From: an uncultured Lachnospiraceae bacterium
GTDB lineage: Bacteria > Bacillota > Clostridia > Lachnospirales > Lachnospiraceae
Assembly (NCBI GenBank): GCA_946549035.1
Contig: CAMNQH010000023.1
Location: 1 to 48,938 of the forward strand
Length of the DNA: 48,938 nt
Direction of reading: 5' to 3'
Shown: positions 7,404 to 15,806 of the stretch, in pieces
Numbering within the stretch: the stretch's first letter is position 1
Layout of the letters: every line of letters begins with the position of its first letter
The notes under the pieces: generated by a model
Told to the model about the DNA's origin: nothing
What the model saw: the letters and a program-made list of their open reading frames with translations, nothing else
The model's database searches: none
Translations under genes and position numbers: made by a program

Positions 7404-8492
7404 ATGATATCGAATCAAATACTTCAAAATACAATTGATGGACTAAAAGGGATTACCAGAATGGACTTGTGCATCATAGATACGGAGGGGAAGGTATTAG
7501 CGGCTACTTTTCCGGAAACGGAGATTTATGTAAATTCTGCTCTTGCCTTTGTGGAATCCCCCGCTGACAGCCAGGTAGTGCAGGGATGTCAGTTTTTTAA
7601 AGTGTTTGACGAACATCAGCTGGAATACATTCTTATGGCTAAAGGGGACAGTGAAGGGGTATATATGGTTGGTAAGATTGCCAGCTTCCAGATTCAGAAT
7701 CTTTTGGTTGCATACAAAGAACGTTTTGACAAAGATAACTTTGTAAAAAATCTTCTTCTGGATAATTTGCTGTTAGTGGACATCTATAATCGGGCCAAGA
7801 AGCTGCATATTGACACCGAGGTACGCAGAGTAGTATTCATTGTGGAAACCAACCGGGAGAAGGATGGAAATGAGTTGGAGAAAGTGCGGGGGCTTTTTGG
7901 GGGAAAATCCCGGGATTTTATTACAGCGGTAGATGAAAAGAATATCATTGTGGTAAAAGAAGTAGGAGACCATGAGAGCTATGAGGATTTGAATAAGACT
8001 GCGGAAGTGATTTTGAATCTGTTCCGGGATCATGACAGTCGTGAGATTCATATCGCATATGGAACCATCGTAGGAGAAATCAAAGAGGTATCACGTTCCT
8101 ACAAAGAGGCTCGCATGGCTTTGGATGTGGGGAAGATTTTCTTTGAGGAGCGAAGAGTGGTGGCCTATTCCACTTTGGGAATCGGACGTTTGATTTATCA
8201 GCTTCCCATTCCACTGTGTAAAATGTTTATCAAAGAAATTTTTGACCGGAAATCTCCCGATGATTTTGATGAAGAGACCTTGACGACCATTAATAAATTC
8301 TTTGAAAACAGCCTGAATGTGTCTGAGACCTCCAGGCAGCTTTATATTCACAGAAATACCCTGGTGTATCGGCTGGATAAGCTGCAAAAGAGTACCGGGC
8401 TGGATTTGCGGGTCTTTGAGGACGCCATTACCTTTAAGATTGCCCTGATGGTGGTAAAATATATGAAGTATATGGAATCCCTGGATTATTGA
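7404..8492 (+). CDS. CdaR/PucR-type transcriptional regulator
   Basis: 362-aa one-component regulator. The N-terminal ~110 residues (MDLCIIDTEGKVLAATFPE...) resemble the ligand-sensing domain of sugar-diacid (CdaR) regulators. A central GGDEF-like, non-catalytic segment follows (about 140-260, including ITAVDEKNIIVVKE and HIAYGTIVGEIKEVSRSYKEA). The C-terminus is the PucR helix-turn-helix (LNVSETSRQLYIHRNTLVYRLDKL). The start at 7404 is preferred over the in-frame GTG at 7395 because AAAGGAG sits 9 bases upstream. It lies directly before ftsE with an 18-bp gap, so it may be co-transcribed with the division operon. Its effector is unknown. Confidence 0.82.
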   Translation: MISNQILQNTIDGLKGITRMDLCIIDTEGKVLAATFPETEIYVNSALAFVESPADSQVVQGCQFFKVFDEHQLEYILMAKGDSEGVYMVGKIASFQIQNLLVAYKERFDKDNFVKNLLLDNLLLVDIYNRAKKLHIDTEVRRVVFIVETNREKDGNELEKVRGLFGGKSRDFITAVDEKNIIVVKEVGDHESYEDLNKTAEVILNLFRDHDSREIHIAYGTIVGEIKEVSRSYKEARMALDVGKIFFEERRVVAYSTLGIGRLIYQLPIPLCKMFIKEIFDRKSPDDFDEETLTTINKFFENSLNVSETSRQLYIHRNTLVYRLDKLQKSTGLDLRVFEDAITFKIALMVVKYMKYMESLDY

Positions 8493-8510
8493 AGATAGTA
8501 GGAGGCTTAC

Positions 8511-9194
8511 ATGATTATACTGGAAAATGTCAGCAAGGCATACAAGGCCGGGATTCCGGCTCTCAATGACGTTAGCTTACATATTAATACAGGAGAATTT
8601 GTTTTTATTGTGGGGGACAGCGGCTCCGGGAAGTCTACATTGATTAAGCTGCTTTTGAAGGAATTAGATCCTACCTCGGGGGATATTATCATTAACGGAA
8701 AGTCGCTGAATGGTATCCGGCGCAAGCAGATTCCTAAGTTTCGAAGGAATATTGGGGTAGTATTCCAGGATTTCCGGCTGCTGAAGGACCGGAATGTGTA
8801 TGAGAATATTGCATTTGCCCAAAGGGTGATAGCCACGCCTACAAAGAAAATCAAACGCCGTGTTCCCATGATGCTTTCTATGGTAGGGTTGGCGGCAAAA
8901 TATAAGTCTTATCCCAGACAGTTGTCCGGAGGCGAGCAGCAGCGGGTGGCCATTGCCCGGGCCCTTGTAAATGAACCTAAGATTCTGTTGGCGGACGAGC
9001 CTACGGGAAATCTGGATAATCACAATGCATGGGATATCATGAAGCTGTTGGATGAAATTAACCAGAAAGGAACTACGGTGCTTGTAGTTACACACAATTT
9101 AGAGATTGTGAAAGCTATGAAGAAACGTGTGATTACCATGAAGAAAGGCGTCGTCGTCAGCGATGAACGGATGGGTGAAAGTCATGCGGATTAG
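8511..9194 (+). CDS. ftsE: Cell-division ABC transporter ATPase FtsE
   Basis: 227-aa ATP-binding subunit of the FtsEX complex. Walker [10 protein letters not shown] lies near residue 37, the signature [15 protein letters not shown] is in place, and Walker B LLADEPTG and a switch His (VVTHNLE) follow. FtsEX does not transport; it couples ATP hydrolysis on the inner membrane face to activation of peptidoglycan hydrolases outside. The next genes, ftsX and a coiled-coil M23 peptidase, are exactly those partners. The last 11 bases overlap the ftsX start. The ATG is preceded by AGGAGGCTTAC. Confidence 0.95.
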   Translation: MIILENVSKAYKAGIPALNDVSLHINTGEFVFIVGDSGSGKSTLIKLLLKELDPTSGDIIINGKSLNGIRRKQIPKFRRNIGVVFQDFRLLKDRNVYENIAFAQRVIATPTKKIKRRVPMMLSMVGLAAKYKSYPRQLSGGEQQRVAIARALVNEPKILLADEPTGNLDNHNAWDIMKLLDEINQKGTTVLVVTHNLEIVKAMKKRVITMKKGVVVSDERMGESHAD

Positions 9195-10092
9195 TACATT
9201 TTTTTATACCTTAAAGCAGGGGATTAAGAATATTTGGCGGAATAAGATTTTTTCTCTGGCGTCTATTGCGACGATGTCCGCCTGTATTTTCTTATTTGGA
9301 TTGTTTTATGCCATAGTGGCTAATTTCCAGACCATTGTAAAAGAAGTAGAATCCGGGGTGGCAGTAACGGTATTTTTTGAACGGGGGGCTAGTCCGGAAG
9401 TGATGGAGGAAGTGGGAGCTCAGATTGACAAGCGAACAGAGGTATCCAAGAAGGTCTTTGTGTCTGCCGACGAAGCATGGGAAGAATTTGGGAAGGTTTA
9501 TTTCAGTGGAGACCAGAGTCTGATGGAGGGCTTTGAAGCAGATAATCCTCTGGCGGAAAGCGCTCACTATGAGATTTATATGAATGATGTTTCCATGCAA
9601 AGCACGTTGGTGACATATCTCCAGTCCATAGAAGGGGTTCGTGAGGTGCGCAGCTCCGATATTGCGGCTAATACATTGACGGATTTCAACCGTCTGATTG
9701 GGTACGTATCGGCAGGAATTATTTTGATTCTTTTGTGCGTTGCAGTGTTTCTGATCAGCAATACGGTAACCACGGGAATTACAGTGCGCCGGGAAGAAAT
9801 TGCCATTATGAAGCTGATTGGGGCCACGGACTATTTTGTTCGTTCTCCTTTTATTGTGGAAGGGATTTTAATCGGGTTTATCGGCTCCGCCATTCCTTTG
9901 GCTCTTTTGTATGTTATGTATAGCCGGCTGGTGGTATATGTTGGGGATAAATTTATCTGGTTGAGTAATATGCTGCGGTTTCTTCCGGTGAAAGAGGTGT
10001 TTTCCACGTTGGTGCCTGTGGCTCTGATCCTTGGAGTGGGCATTGGATTTTTGGGAAGCCGTCTGACGATCCGGAAGCATTTAAAGGTGTGA
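9184..10092 (+). CDS. ftsX: Cell-division ABC transporter permease FtsX
   Basis: 302-aa membrane protein starting [21 protein letters not shown], typical of FtsX. It has a short cytoplasmic tail, TM1 (about residues 23-45), a large extracellular domain (about 50-170) that in other species contacts the hydrolase activator, then three TM helices with the FtsX-family segment TTGITVRREEIAIMKLIGAT. The start at 9184 gives the conserved N-terminus; an in-frame ATG at 9163 is possible but adds seven atypical residues. It overlaps ftsE and is followed 12 bp later by the M23 gene. Confidence 0.94.
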   Translation: MRISTFFYTLKQGIKNIWRNKIFSLASIATMSACIFLFGLFYAIVANFQTIVKEVESGVAVTVFFERGASPEVMEEVGAQIDKRTEVSKKVFVSADEAWEEFGKVYFSGDQSLMEGFEADNPLAESAHYEIYMNDVSMQSTLVTYLQSIEGVREVRSSDIAANTLTDFNRLIGYVSAGIILILLCVAVFLISNTVTTGITVRREEIAIMKLIGATDYFVRSPFIVEGILIGFIGSAIPLALLYVMYSRLVVYVGDKFIWLSNMLRFLPVKEVFSTLVPVALILGVGIGFLGSRLTIRKHLKV

Positions 10093-10104
10093 GACTGGTG
10101 TGCT

Positions 10105-11535
10105 ATGAATAGAAGAAAGATATTGTTAAGAGGCGTTTGCCTGTTGTCTGTCCTGTTCCTGTCCTGCTCTGGCGCAGGCTCTGTATTTGCCAGCAGTATT
10201 TCGGACGCCCAGAAGGAGAAAGAAGAGCTAAAGGGCCAGCTAAACGAAGTGCAGGATATGATTCGCGAACTGCGTAGCTCCAAAGAAGACGTCCAGGAAA
10301 AAATTACTCAGTTGGACGCTCGTCTGACGGAGATCTCCCAGCGGATTGTAGATCTGAATGAGCAGTTATCTCAGAAAGAATCTGAGATTACGGATACGCA
10401 GCAGGAATTGCTGGAGGCTACGAAAGATGAGAAACAGCAATTTGAACGAATGAAAAAACGTATTCAGTTTATGTATGAGAACCGTACCGTGTCCTTTCTT
10501 GATACGCTGTTGGCGTCTGAGGGAATAGGAGAGTTTTTGAACCGTACGGAGTATATTTACGAAATTTCCAAATATGACAGAGATATGTTGAAACAATATC
10601 AGGATACGGTGGAAGCAGTGGCCAATATGGAGGCTACCTTAGAAAATGAAAAAGAAGAATTATCCCAGCTGGCTCTTCAGGTACAGGAAGAGCAGAAAGC
10701 GGTTTCTCTTTTGTTGGATGAAAAAGAGAATCAGCTGGCTCAAATTGGGGAAGATATTTCTGAGGCCCAGCAGATGGAGCAAATGTACGCGGCGGAGATG
10801 CAGGCCCAGGATGAAATTATCGCCATGATTCAGGCGGAGGAGGCTAGAAAGCAGGAGGAAGCCAGGAAGAAGGCGGAAGAAAAGGCCAGAAAAAAAGCGG
10901 AAGAGGAAGCCAGAAAGAAAGCAGAAGAGGAAGCCAGAAAGAAAGCGGAGGAGGAAGCCAGGCAGGAAGAACAGGAATCTGAGGAGGAAGACGTAAAAGA
11001 TACGCCCAGTGAGGATACTTCCGAATCAGAAGAGCCAGAGGCAGATCCGAAGGATCCGGAAGAACCGGGGGAATCAGAGGAACCCAAAGAAGAGGAACCG
11101 GAGGTACCAGAAGAAGAGGAACCAAAGGAACCGGAGTATACTGGAGGCGTATTTGTCTGGCCCTGTCCTTCCAGTACACGGGTAACCAGTGACTATGGTC
11201 CCCGGACGGCGCCTACGGGAGGGGCCTCTTCCTATCACCGGGGGTTAGATATCGGAGCGGCTTACGGAGCAGATATTGTGGCGGCGGCGGACGGCGTGGT
11301 GGCTTTTGCGGGGTATAGCAATGCTTCCGGGAATTACCTTACCATACGTCATGGGAACGGAGTATATACGGTCTACATGCATTGCTCTTCCCTGGTAGCT
11401 GCCAGCGGGCAGAGCGTTTCTGCAGGCCAGGTGATTGCCAAGGTGGGGAGCACCGGAATTTCCACCGGGAACCATTTGCATTTTGGCGTTAGTGTCAATG
11501 GGAGCTATGTAAGTCCCTGGGACTATCTGCGGTAA
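10105..11535 (+). CDS. EnvC-like coiled-coil M23 murein endopeptidase
   Basis: 476-aa exported protein. A signal peptide (about residues 1-30, ending SVFASS) is followed by a long coiled coil (about 32-245). Next come tandem near-identical KAEEEARK repeats (about 247-290), an acidic Pro/Glu linker (about 293-350) and a C-terminal M23/LytM domain. Zn ligands are visible in SYHRGLDIG (H and D) and HLHFG, and the partner His in YTVYMHCSS. Because both HxxxD and HxH are intact, it is likely an active DD-endopeptidase rather than a degenerate activator. As the third gene of the ftsEX operon it is the expected extracellular partner of FtsX. Confidence 0.93.
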   Translation: MNRRKILLRGVCLLSVLFLSCSGAGSVFASSISDAQKEKEELKGQLNEVQDMIRELRSSKEDVQEKITQLDARLTEISQRIVDLNEQLSQKESEITDTQQELLEATKDEKQQFERMKKRIQFMYENRTVSFLDTLLASEGIGEFLNRTEYIYEISKYDRDMLKQYQDTVEAVANMEATLENEKEELSQLALQVQEEQKAVSLLLDEKENQLAQIGEDISEAQQMEQMYAAEMQAQDEIIAMIQAEEARKQEEARKKAEEKARKKAEEEARKKAEEEARKKAEEEARQEEQESEEEDVKDTPSEDTSESEEPEADPKDPEEPGESEEPKEEEPEVPEEEEPKEPEYTGGVFVWPCPSSTRVTSDYGPRTAPTGGASSYHRGLDIGAAYGADIVAAADGVVAFAGYSNASGNYLTIRHGNGVYTVYMHCSSLVAASGQSVSAGQVIAKVGSTGISTGNHLHFGVSVNGSYVSPWDYLR

Positions 11536-11575
11536 TATAATAGGCGGGGACCGAAACGAAAAGAGGTTCTAATAT

Positions 11576-12829
11576 ATGGAAAAAAGAAATGCCAGAAATC
11601 AAAGCTTTTGGAGCGGCTTTTTCTGGGGCGTTGCAGTGATGCTGGTTTTAACCTCGGCAGGACTGTTTTTGATGCGCTGCACCCCTGCAGGCGATCGGCT
11701 GTCAGCAGGATTTCGGGCCGGGACAGCCAAAAGCGCCGTTTCGCAGCGGGAAACCAGGGGAAAGCTGAATCAACTGGCAAATATCATTGACAAGCTTTAT
11801 TACAAGGAGACCCAGGAGCAGCAGATTAAAGACGGAGTATACAGTGGGTTGCTGGATAGCCTGGGAGATCCTTATTCACAGTATTTCCCACCCCAGGAGT
11901 ATCAGGCTTTGATGGAAAGCACTGCCGGAAGCTATTGTGGAATTGGAATTGTATTAAGTCAGAACAAGGAAACTATGGATACCTTCTTGTTTCGTGTGTA
12001 TCCTGGGACTCCGGCCATGGAGGCAGGATTAGAGGATGGAGATATTATCAAGGCCGTAGACGGGAAGGATATGGAGGGAAAAGAAATTTCCCTGGTATCA
12101 AAGCAGCTCCGGGGAGAAGAGGGAAGCCAGGTTCATCTTCAAGTCATAAGAAAAAAAGGCGAAGAGACAAAGACCTTGGAATTTGACGTGGAGAGACGCC
12201 AGGTTGAGATACCTACCGTAGAGTGGCAAATATTAGAGGGCGGCACAGGGTTTGTACAGATTTCTGAATTTACGGATTTGACGCCAGAGCAATTTGGCCA
12301 GGCGCTAGATGATTTGAAAGAACAGAATATCACGTCCTTGATTGTTGATGTAAGGGGCAATCCGGGAGGCGTATTGGACAGCGTCTGCGACGTATTGGAT
12401 ATGATTTTGCCAAAAGGGCTTTTAGTTTATACTGAGGATAAGTATGGGAACCGTACAGACTACACATCCTCCGATGAAGAGTATCTCGATTTTCCCATTG
12501 CTGTGCTGGTGGATCAGGACAGCGCCAGCGCTTCGGAGATTTTTGCAGGGGCGATGAAGGATTATAATTATGGTACATTGATTGGAACCAGAACGTTTGG
12601 CAAGGGAATTGTACAACAGATCGTCCCCTTAGTAGACGGCAGCGCCGTAAAAGTAACTACGGCCCGCTATTTTACTCCAAAGGGAAACAATATCCACGAA
12701 GTGGGGATTGAACCGGATATAGAGTTGGAATATGAATATTTTGGGGCAAAAGAGGAAGCATACGATCCCGGAAAGGATAATCAGGTTCAGAAGGCCTTGG
12801 AGGTATTGAAGAAAAAGACAGAAAATTGA
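11576..12829 (+). CDS. S41 family C-terminal processing peptidase
   Basis: 417-aa membrane-anchored serine protease. A single N-terminal TM helix (about residues 12-35) is followed by a helical region, a PDZ domain (about 100-195, with AGLEDGDIIKAVDGKDM) and the S41 catalytic domain. The catalytic serine lies within the SASAS motif at 316-320 and the general-base lysine is Lys343 in TFGKG. CtpA/CtpB-type proteases cleave exported proteins near their C-termini, including wall hydrolases and signalling proteins. Its position as the last gene of the ftsEX-M23 operon suggests control of the M23 enzyme, but that is inference. The start follows AAGAGGTTCTAATAT. Confidence 0.93.
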   Translation: MEKRNARNQSFWSGFFWGVAVMLVLTSAGLFLMRCTPAGDRLSAGFRAGTAKSAVSQRETRGKLNQLANIIDKLYYKETQEQQIKDGVYSGLLDSLGDPYSQYFPPQEYQALMESTAGSYCGIGIVLSQNKETMDTFLFRVYPGTPAMEAGLEDGDIIKAVDGKDMEGKEISLVSKQLRGEEGSQVHLQVIRKKGEETKTLEFDVERRQVEIPTVEWQILEGGTGFVQISEFTDLTPEQFGQALDDLKEQNITSLIVDVRGNPGGVLDSVCDVLDMILPKGLLVYTEDKYGNRTDYTSSDEEYLDFPIAVLVDQDSASASEIFAGAMKDYNYGTLIGTRTFGKGIVQQIVPLVDGSAVKVTTARYFTPKGNNIHEVGIEPDIELEYEYFGAKEEAYDPGKDNQVQKALEVLKKKTEN

Positions 12830-12854
12830 CTTTTTGACAGGCATATATTATAGT
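12826..12854 (+). promoter_or_regulatory. Probable prfB promoter
   Basis: TTGACT (12826-12831), 17 bp, TATAGT (12849-12854). It overlaps the stop region of the S41 gene and gives a leader of about 80 nt before prfB. Confidence 0.65.
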
Positions 12855-12937
12855 GAGTACGTGAGAAGGGGCTTAAGGGCGTTGGCCTGGTTCCTTAATG
12901 CAAAGAAAAAATATATCAAAAGAAAGAGGTGACATGT

Positions 12938-14051
12938 ATGGTTGAATTAGATTCGTTCAAGCTTTCGCTGAACAGTTTTGCTACACCATTATTGGAAGTG
13001 AGGGATTCACTTTGACCTGGCTAATAAAGAGCAAAAAATCCAGGAATTAGAAAAAGAAATGGAAGCTCCGGATTTTTGGGATGATCCAAAAACTTCACAG
13101 GAGAAAATGAAACAATTAAAGAGCTACAAAGAGGATGTTGAAACCTATGCCCGCCTGGAGTCTCAGTATGAGGATATTGAGACCCTTTTGGAAATGGGAT
13201 ATGAGGAAAATGACGCTTCCTTGATTCCGGAAATCGAGGAAGCATTGGAGGACTTCCGGCAGACGTTTGAGAATATCCGCATTAAAACGTTATTATCCGG
13301 GGAATACGATGCGAATGATGCTATTGTATCTTTGCATGCCGGGGCCGGAGGAACGGAATCCTGCGATTGGGCGTCTATGCTTTACCGCATGTACAGGCGG
13401 TGGGCGGAGCGAAAAGGCTATGAAGTACAGGTGCTGGATTCTCTGGACGGAGAGGAAGCCGGGTTAAAGTCCATTACCTTTGAAGTACGGGGGGAGAATG
13501 CCTACGGGTATTTAAAATCGGAAAAGGGCGTTCACCGTCTGGTGCGCATTTCTCCCTTTAACGCAGCGGGAAAGCGTCAAACTTCCTTTGCTTCCTGCGA
13601 TGTGATGCCGGATATTGATAAGGATATGGATATTGAGATTAACGACGACGATCTTCGTATTGATACGTACCGCTCCAGCGGCGCAGGAGGACAGCATATC
13701 AACAAAACTTCCTCGGCGATCCGAATTACCCATCTTCCCACAGGGATTGTGGTGCAGTGCCAGAATGAGCGTTCCCAGCATATGAATAAAGATAAAGCCA
13801 TGCAGATGCTGAAAGCAAAGCTGTATCTTTTGAAGGAAGAAGAGAATGCCCAAAAGGCGGCGGACATCCGGGGAGAAGTGACGGAGATTGGATGGGGCAA
13901 TCAGATCCGCTCTTATGTGATGCAGCCTTATACCATGGTGAAAGACCACAGAACCAATGAAGAAAGCGGAAATGTGGATAGTGTGATGGATGGAGGAATA
14001 GATTCCTTTATCAATGCATATTTGAAGTGGTGCAGTCTGGGGCGTACTTAA
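12938..14051 (+). CDS. prfB: Peptide chain release factor 2 (programmed +1 frameshift)
   Basis: RF2 terminates translation at UGA and UAA. The 5' piece (12938-13015) reads MVELDSFKLSLNSF...EVRDSL and ends at an in-frame TGA within CTTTGAC. A +1 slip there joins the downstream frame DLANKEQKIQELEKEMEAPDFW, the conserved RF2 sequence. The spliced protein is about 370 aa, the normal length. The stop-codon recognition motif SPF (HRLVRISPFN) and the catalytic GGQ (SGAGGQHINKT) are present. The start ATG at 12938 has AGAGGTGACATGT upstream. It is a separate transcription unit after the ftsEX operon. Confidence 0.96.
13010..13016 (+). promoter_or_regulatory. prfB autoregulatory +1 frameshift site
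   Basis: CTT TGA C: the P-site CUU slips to UUU when RF2 is scarce and UGA is read slowly. A purine-rich Shine-Dalgarno-like AGGGA lies a few bases upstream (from 13001), as in the Escherichia coli site. This lets RF2 level control its own synthesis. Confidence 0.93.
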
Positions 14052-14063
14052 AAAATGATAACA

Positions 14064-14088
14064 GAAAGCGTAGTGAAGCTATGCTTTC
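14064..14088 (+). terminator. Stem-loop after prfB
   Basis: GAAAGCGTAG / CTATGCTTTC, 10 pairs with one G-U and a 5-base loop. It is not followed by a clear T-run, so it may be a weak terminator or a processing hairpin before the zinc-ribbon gene. Confidence 0.4.
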
Positions 14089-14121
14089 TGCGTATGCTTG
14101 GACAGGCGGCAGGAGGAGCTT

Positions 14122-15225
14122 ATGGAAGCGGTGAAAGAAACGAGCCGGGAGGAAGAAGCAGCGGTATATCACTGCCCTGGCTGCGGAGCCCAGATTGTAA
14201 CGGACAGTACTACGGTGGCGTCCTTTTGTTATTACTGTCATAATCCGGTGGTGTTATCCGGCAGATTGCCCGGGGAATATCTGCCGGATTTTGTGATTCC
14301 GTTTTCCATTGACAGGCGTCAGGCGCAACAAAGGTTTTTGGAGTATGTGGGGAAGAAAAAGTTTATCCTCCGGGCTTTTTGTCATGCCAGTCAGTTGGAA
14401 AAGCTTTCCAGCGTTTATTTTCCTTACTGGATGTATGATTGCAGCCTGGAGGGGAAGATGAAGGCTCAGGGAACCAATAGCAGAGTATGGAAAAGCGGCG
14501 ATGTGGAATATACGGAAATGAAATATTACCGGATTCTTCGGGAAGGGCAGGTGGAAATAAAGTATCTCACCCGAAACGCGTTACAAAAGAAGAGCCGGAA
14601 GCTGGTTCAAGGAGTATTTCCCTTTGATATGGAAAAAAGGATTCCTTTTCAGATGGAATATTTGTCTGGCTATTTGTTGGAAAAACGTGATGTGGAGCAG
14701 GAGGATCTAAAGCAGGAGCTTCGACAGGAGACAAAGGGGTACTGCAGAGAGCTGCTGAAGGATACCATCAGCGGTTATTCCGGCGTCACCGTAGAAAGCT
14801 GTGATTTAACCCTGGGAAAGGAGAACTGGTCGTACGTGCTGCTTCCGGTTTGGACCGTAACCTACCGGGCCAAAACCGGGGCTATGTATTACTATTCCAT
14901 GAATGGCCAGACCGGGACAATCTATGGCGAACTGCCGGTGGATGATAGGAAAGCGGCACTGGCAGGCATTGGAGTGGGCCTTCTTGTGTTTTTCTTATTT
15001 TTACTAGGAGGGTGCTGGAAGCTTTTTTTTGCTTTGGCTGCAGCTGCTTTGGCCGGGACAGTCTGCTTCAGCGCTATTGTAGGGAAGTACCGGATGAAAT
15101 GGGGCGCCTGTCCCTATTCCTGGCAAAAGAATGGAAGCGTGAAATTGAGCCGAAAGGAAGATTCCTTCCGAAACCGGGTGGTTACTCACAGGCGGATTCC
15201 AAAAAAGTGTGGAAAAGAAGAATAA
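14122..15225 (+). CDS. Zinc-ribbon membrane protein of unknown function
   Basis: 367-aa protein. It opens with a CPGC...CYYC zinc ribbon (about residues 19-45), continues with a soluble region containing LPDFVIPFSIDRRQA and YFPYWMYDC, then LLPVWTVTYRAKTGAMYYYSMNGQTGTIYGELP. It ends in two hydrophobic helices (about 280-325) and a basic tail. The start at 14122 is supported by GGCAGGAGGAGCTT; an in-frame TTG at 14098 lacks a site. From memory, relatives in Clostridia carry a further zinc ribbon upstream of this one; here the preceding gene ends only 70 bp away, so that part is missing. Function is unknown. Confidence 0.7.
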   Translation: MEAVKETSREEEAAVYHCPGCGAQIVTDSTTVASFCYYCHNPVVLSGRLPGEYLPDFVIPFSIDRRQAQQRFLEYVGKKKFILRAFCHASQLEKLSSVYFPYWMYDCSLEGKMKAQGTNSRVWKSGDVEYTEMKYYRILREGQVEIKYLTRNALQKKSRKLVQGVFPFDMEKRIPFQMEYLSGYLLEKRDVEQEDLKQELRQETKGYCRELLKDTISGYSGVTVESCDLTLGKENWSYVLLPVWTVTYRAKTGAMYYYSMNGQTGTIYGELPVDDRKAALAGIGVGLLVFFLFLLGGCWKLFFALAAAALAGTVCFSAIVGKYRMKWGACPYSWQKNGSVKLSRKEDSFRNRVVTHRRIPKKCGKEE

Positions 15226-15276
15226 AAGTGGAGCCAAAAGAGAGGGACATACCGACGCAGGCGAAGGAAAAAACGG

Positions 15277-15305
15277 TTGCAATCAGAAAACAAATGTGGT
15301 ACTAT
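15277..15305 (+). promoter_or_regulatory. Probable promoter of the ACT-hom-apgM-lysC operon
   Basis: TTGCAA (15277-15282), 17 bp, TACTAT (15300-15305), giving a short leader of about 45 nt. No T-box or lysine-riboswitch-like structure fits in this leader. Confidence 0.55.
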
Positions 15306-15358
15306 CTTTGGTGTGAGTACAAATGTGCTTCTGTCACAAACACACACGGGAGGATGTA

Positions 15359-15802
15359 GTGGAAGAGAAAACAATGTATTTTGTATTGAAGAAAAAGGCG
15401 GTGCCGGAGGTTCTGCTGAAGGTGGTGGAGGCCAAGAGGCTTCTGGATTCAGAACGGGCAGAATCTGTGCAGGAGGCCACAGATATGGTGGGCATCAGCC
15501 GCAGTTCCTTTTATAAGTATAAGGATGATATTTTTCCCTTTCGCGATACGGCTAAAGGAAAGACCATTACCATGGTGATTCAGATGGATGATGAGCCGGG
15601 ACTTTTGTCCCTGGTTCTTAAGGTGATTGCAGATTATCATGCAAATGTGCTGACAATCCATCAGAGTATTCCCATCAACGGGGTGGCGTCTCTGACTTTG
15701 AGCGTGGATGTGCTGCCTGATACGGGAGACGTATCCCGGATGGTGGAGGGAATAGAAGAACAAGACGGAATTCACTATTTAAAAATTTTAGCAAGGGAGT
15801 AG
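15359..15802 (+). CDS. ACT domain protein, UPF0735/PheB type
   Basis: 147-aa regulatory protein. An N-terminal helix-turn-helix-like segment (SVQEATDMVGISRSSFYKYKD) precedes an ACT domain (ITMVIQMDDEPGLLSLVLKVIADYHANVLTIHQ), an amino-acid-binding module. The UPF0735/PheB family is commonly found beside homoserine dehydrogenase, as here (4-bp gap). The start is set at the GTG at 15359, which has GGGAGGATGTA upstream and gives the expected N-terminus; an ATG at 15374 is the alternative. A plausible role is amino-acid-responsive control of threonine-branch flux; direct evidence is lacking. Confidence 0.85.
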   Translation: MEEKTMYFVLKKKAVPEVLLKVVEAKRLLDSERAESVQEATDMVGISRSSFYKYKDDIFPFRDTAKGKTITMVIQMDDEPGLLSLVLKVIADYHANVLTIHQSIPINGVASLTLSVDVLPDTGDVSRMVEGIEEQDGIHYLKILARE

Positions 15803-15806
15803 GCAA

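Noticed and set aside
10840-10975. Tandem DNA repeat or CRISPR-like array in the M23 gene
   Set aside because: The repetition encodes in-frame KAEEEARK units with no unique spacers; it is a coding repeat.
10830-11179. Ser-rich and Leu/Pro-rich minus-strand frames
   Set aside because: Antisense shadows of the Lys/Glu-rich coiled-coil and acidic linker.
15226-15358. T-box or amino-acid riboswitch before the hom operon
   Set aside because: The leader after the predicted start is only about 45 nt, too short for either, and no terminator is present.
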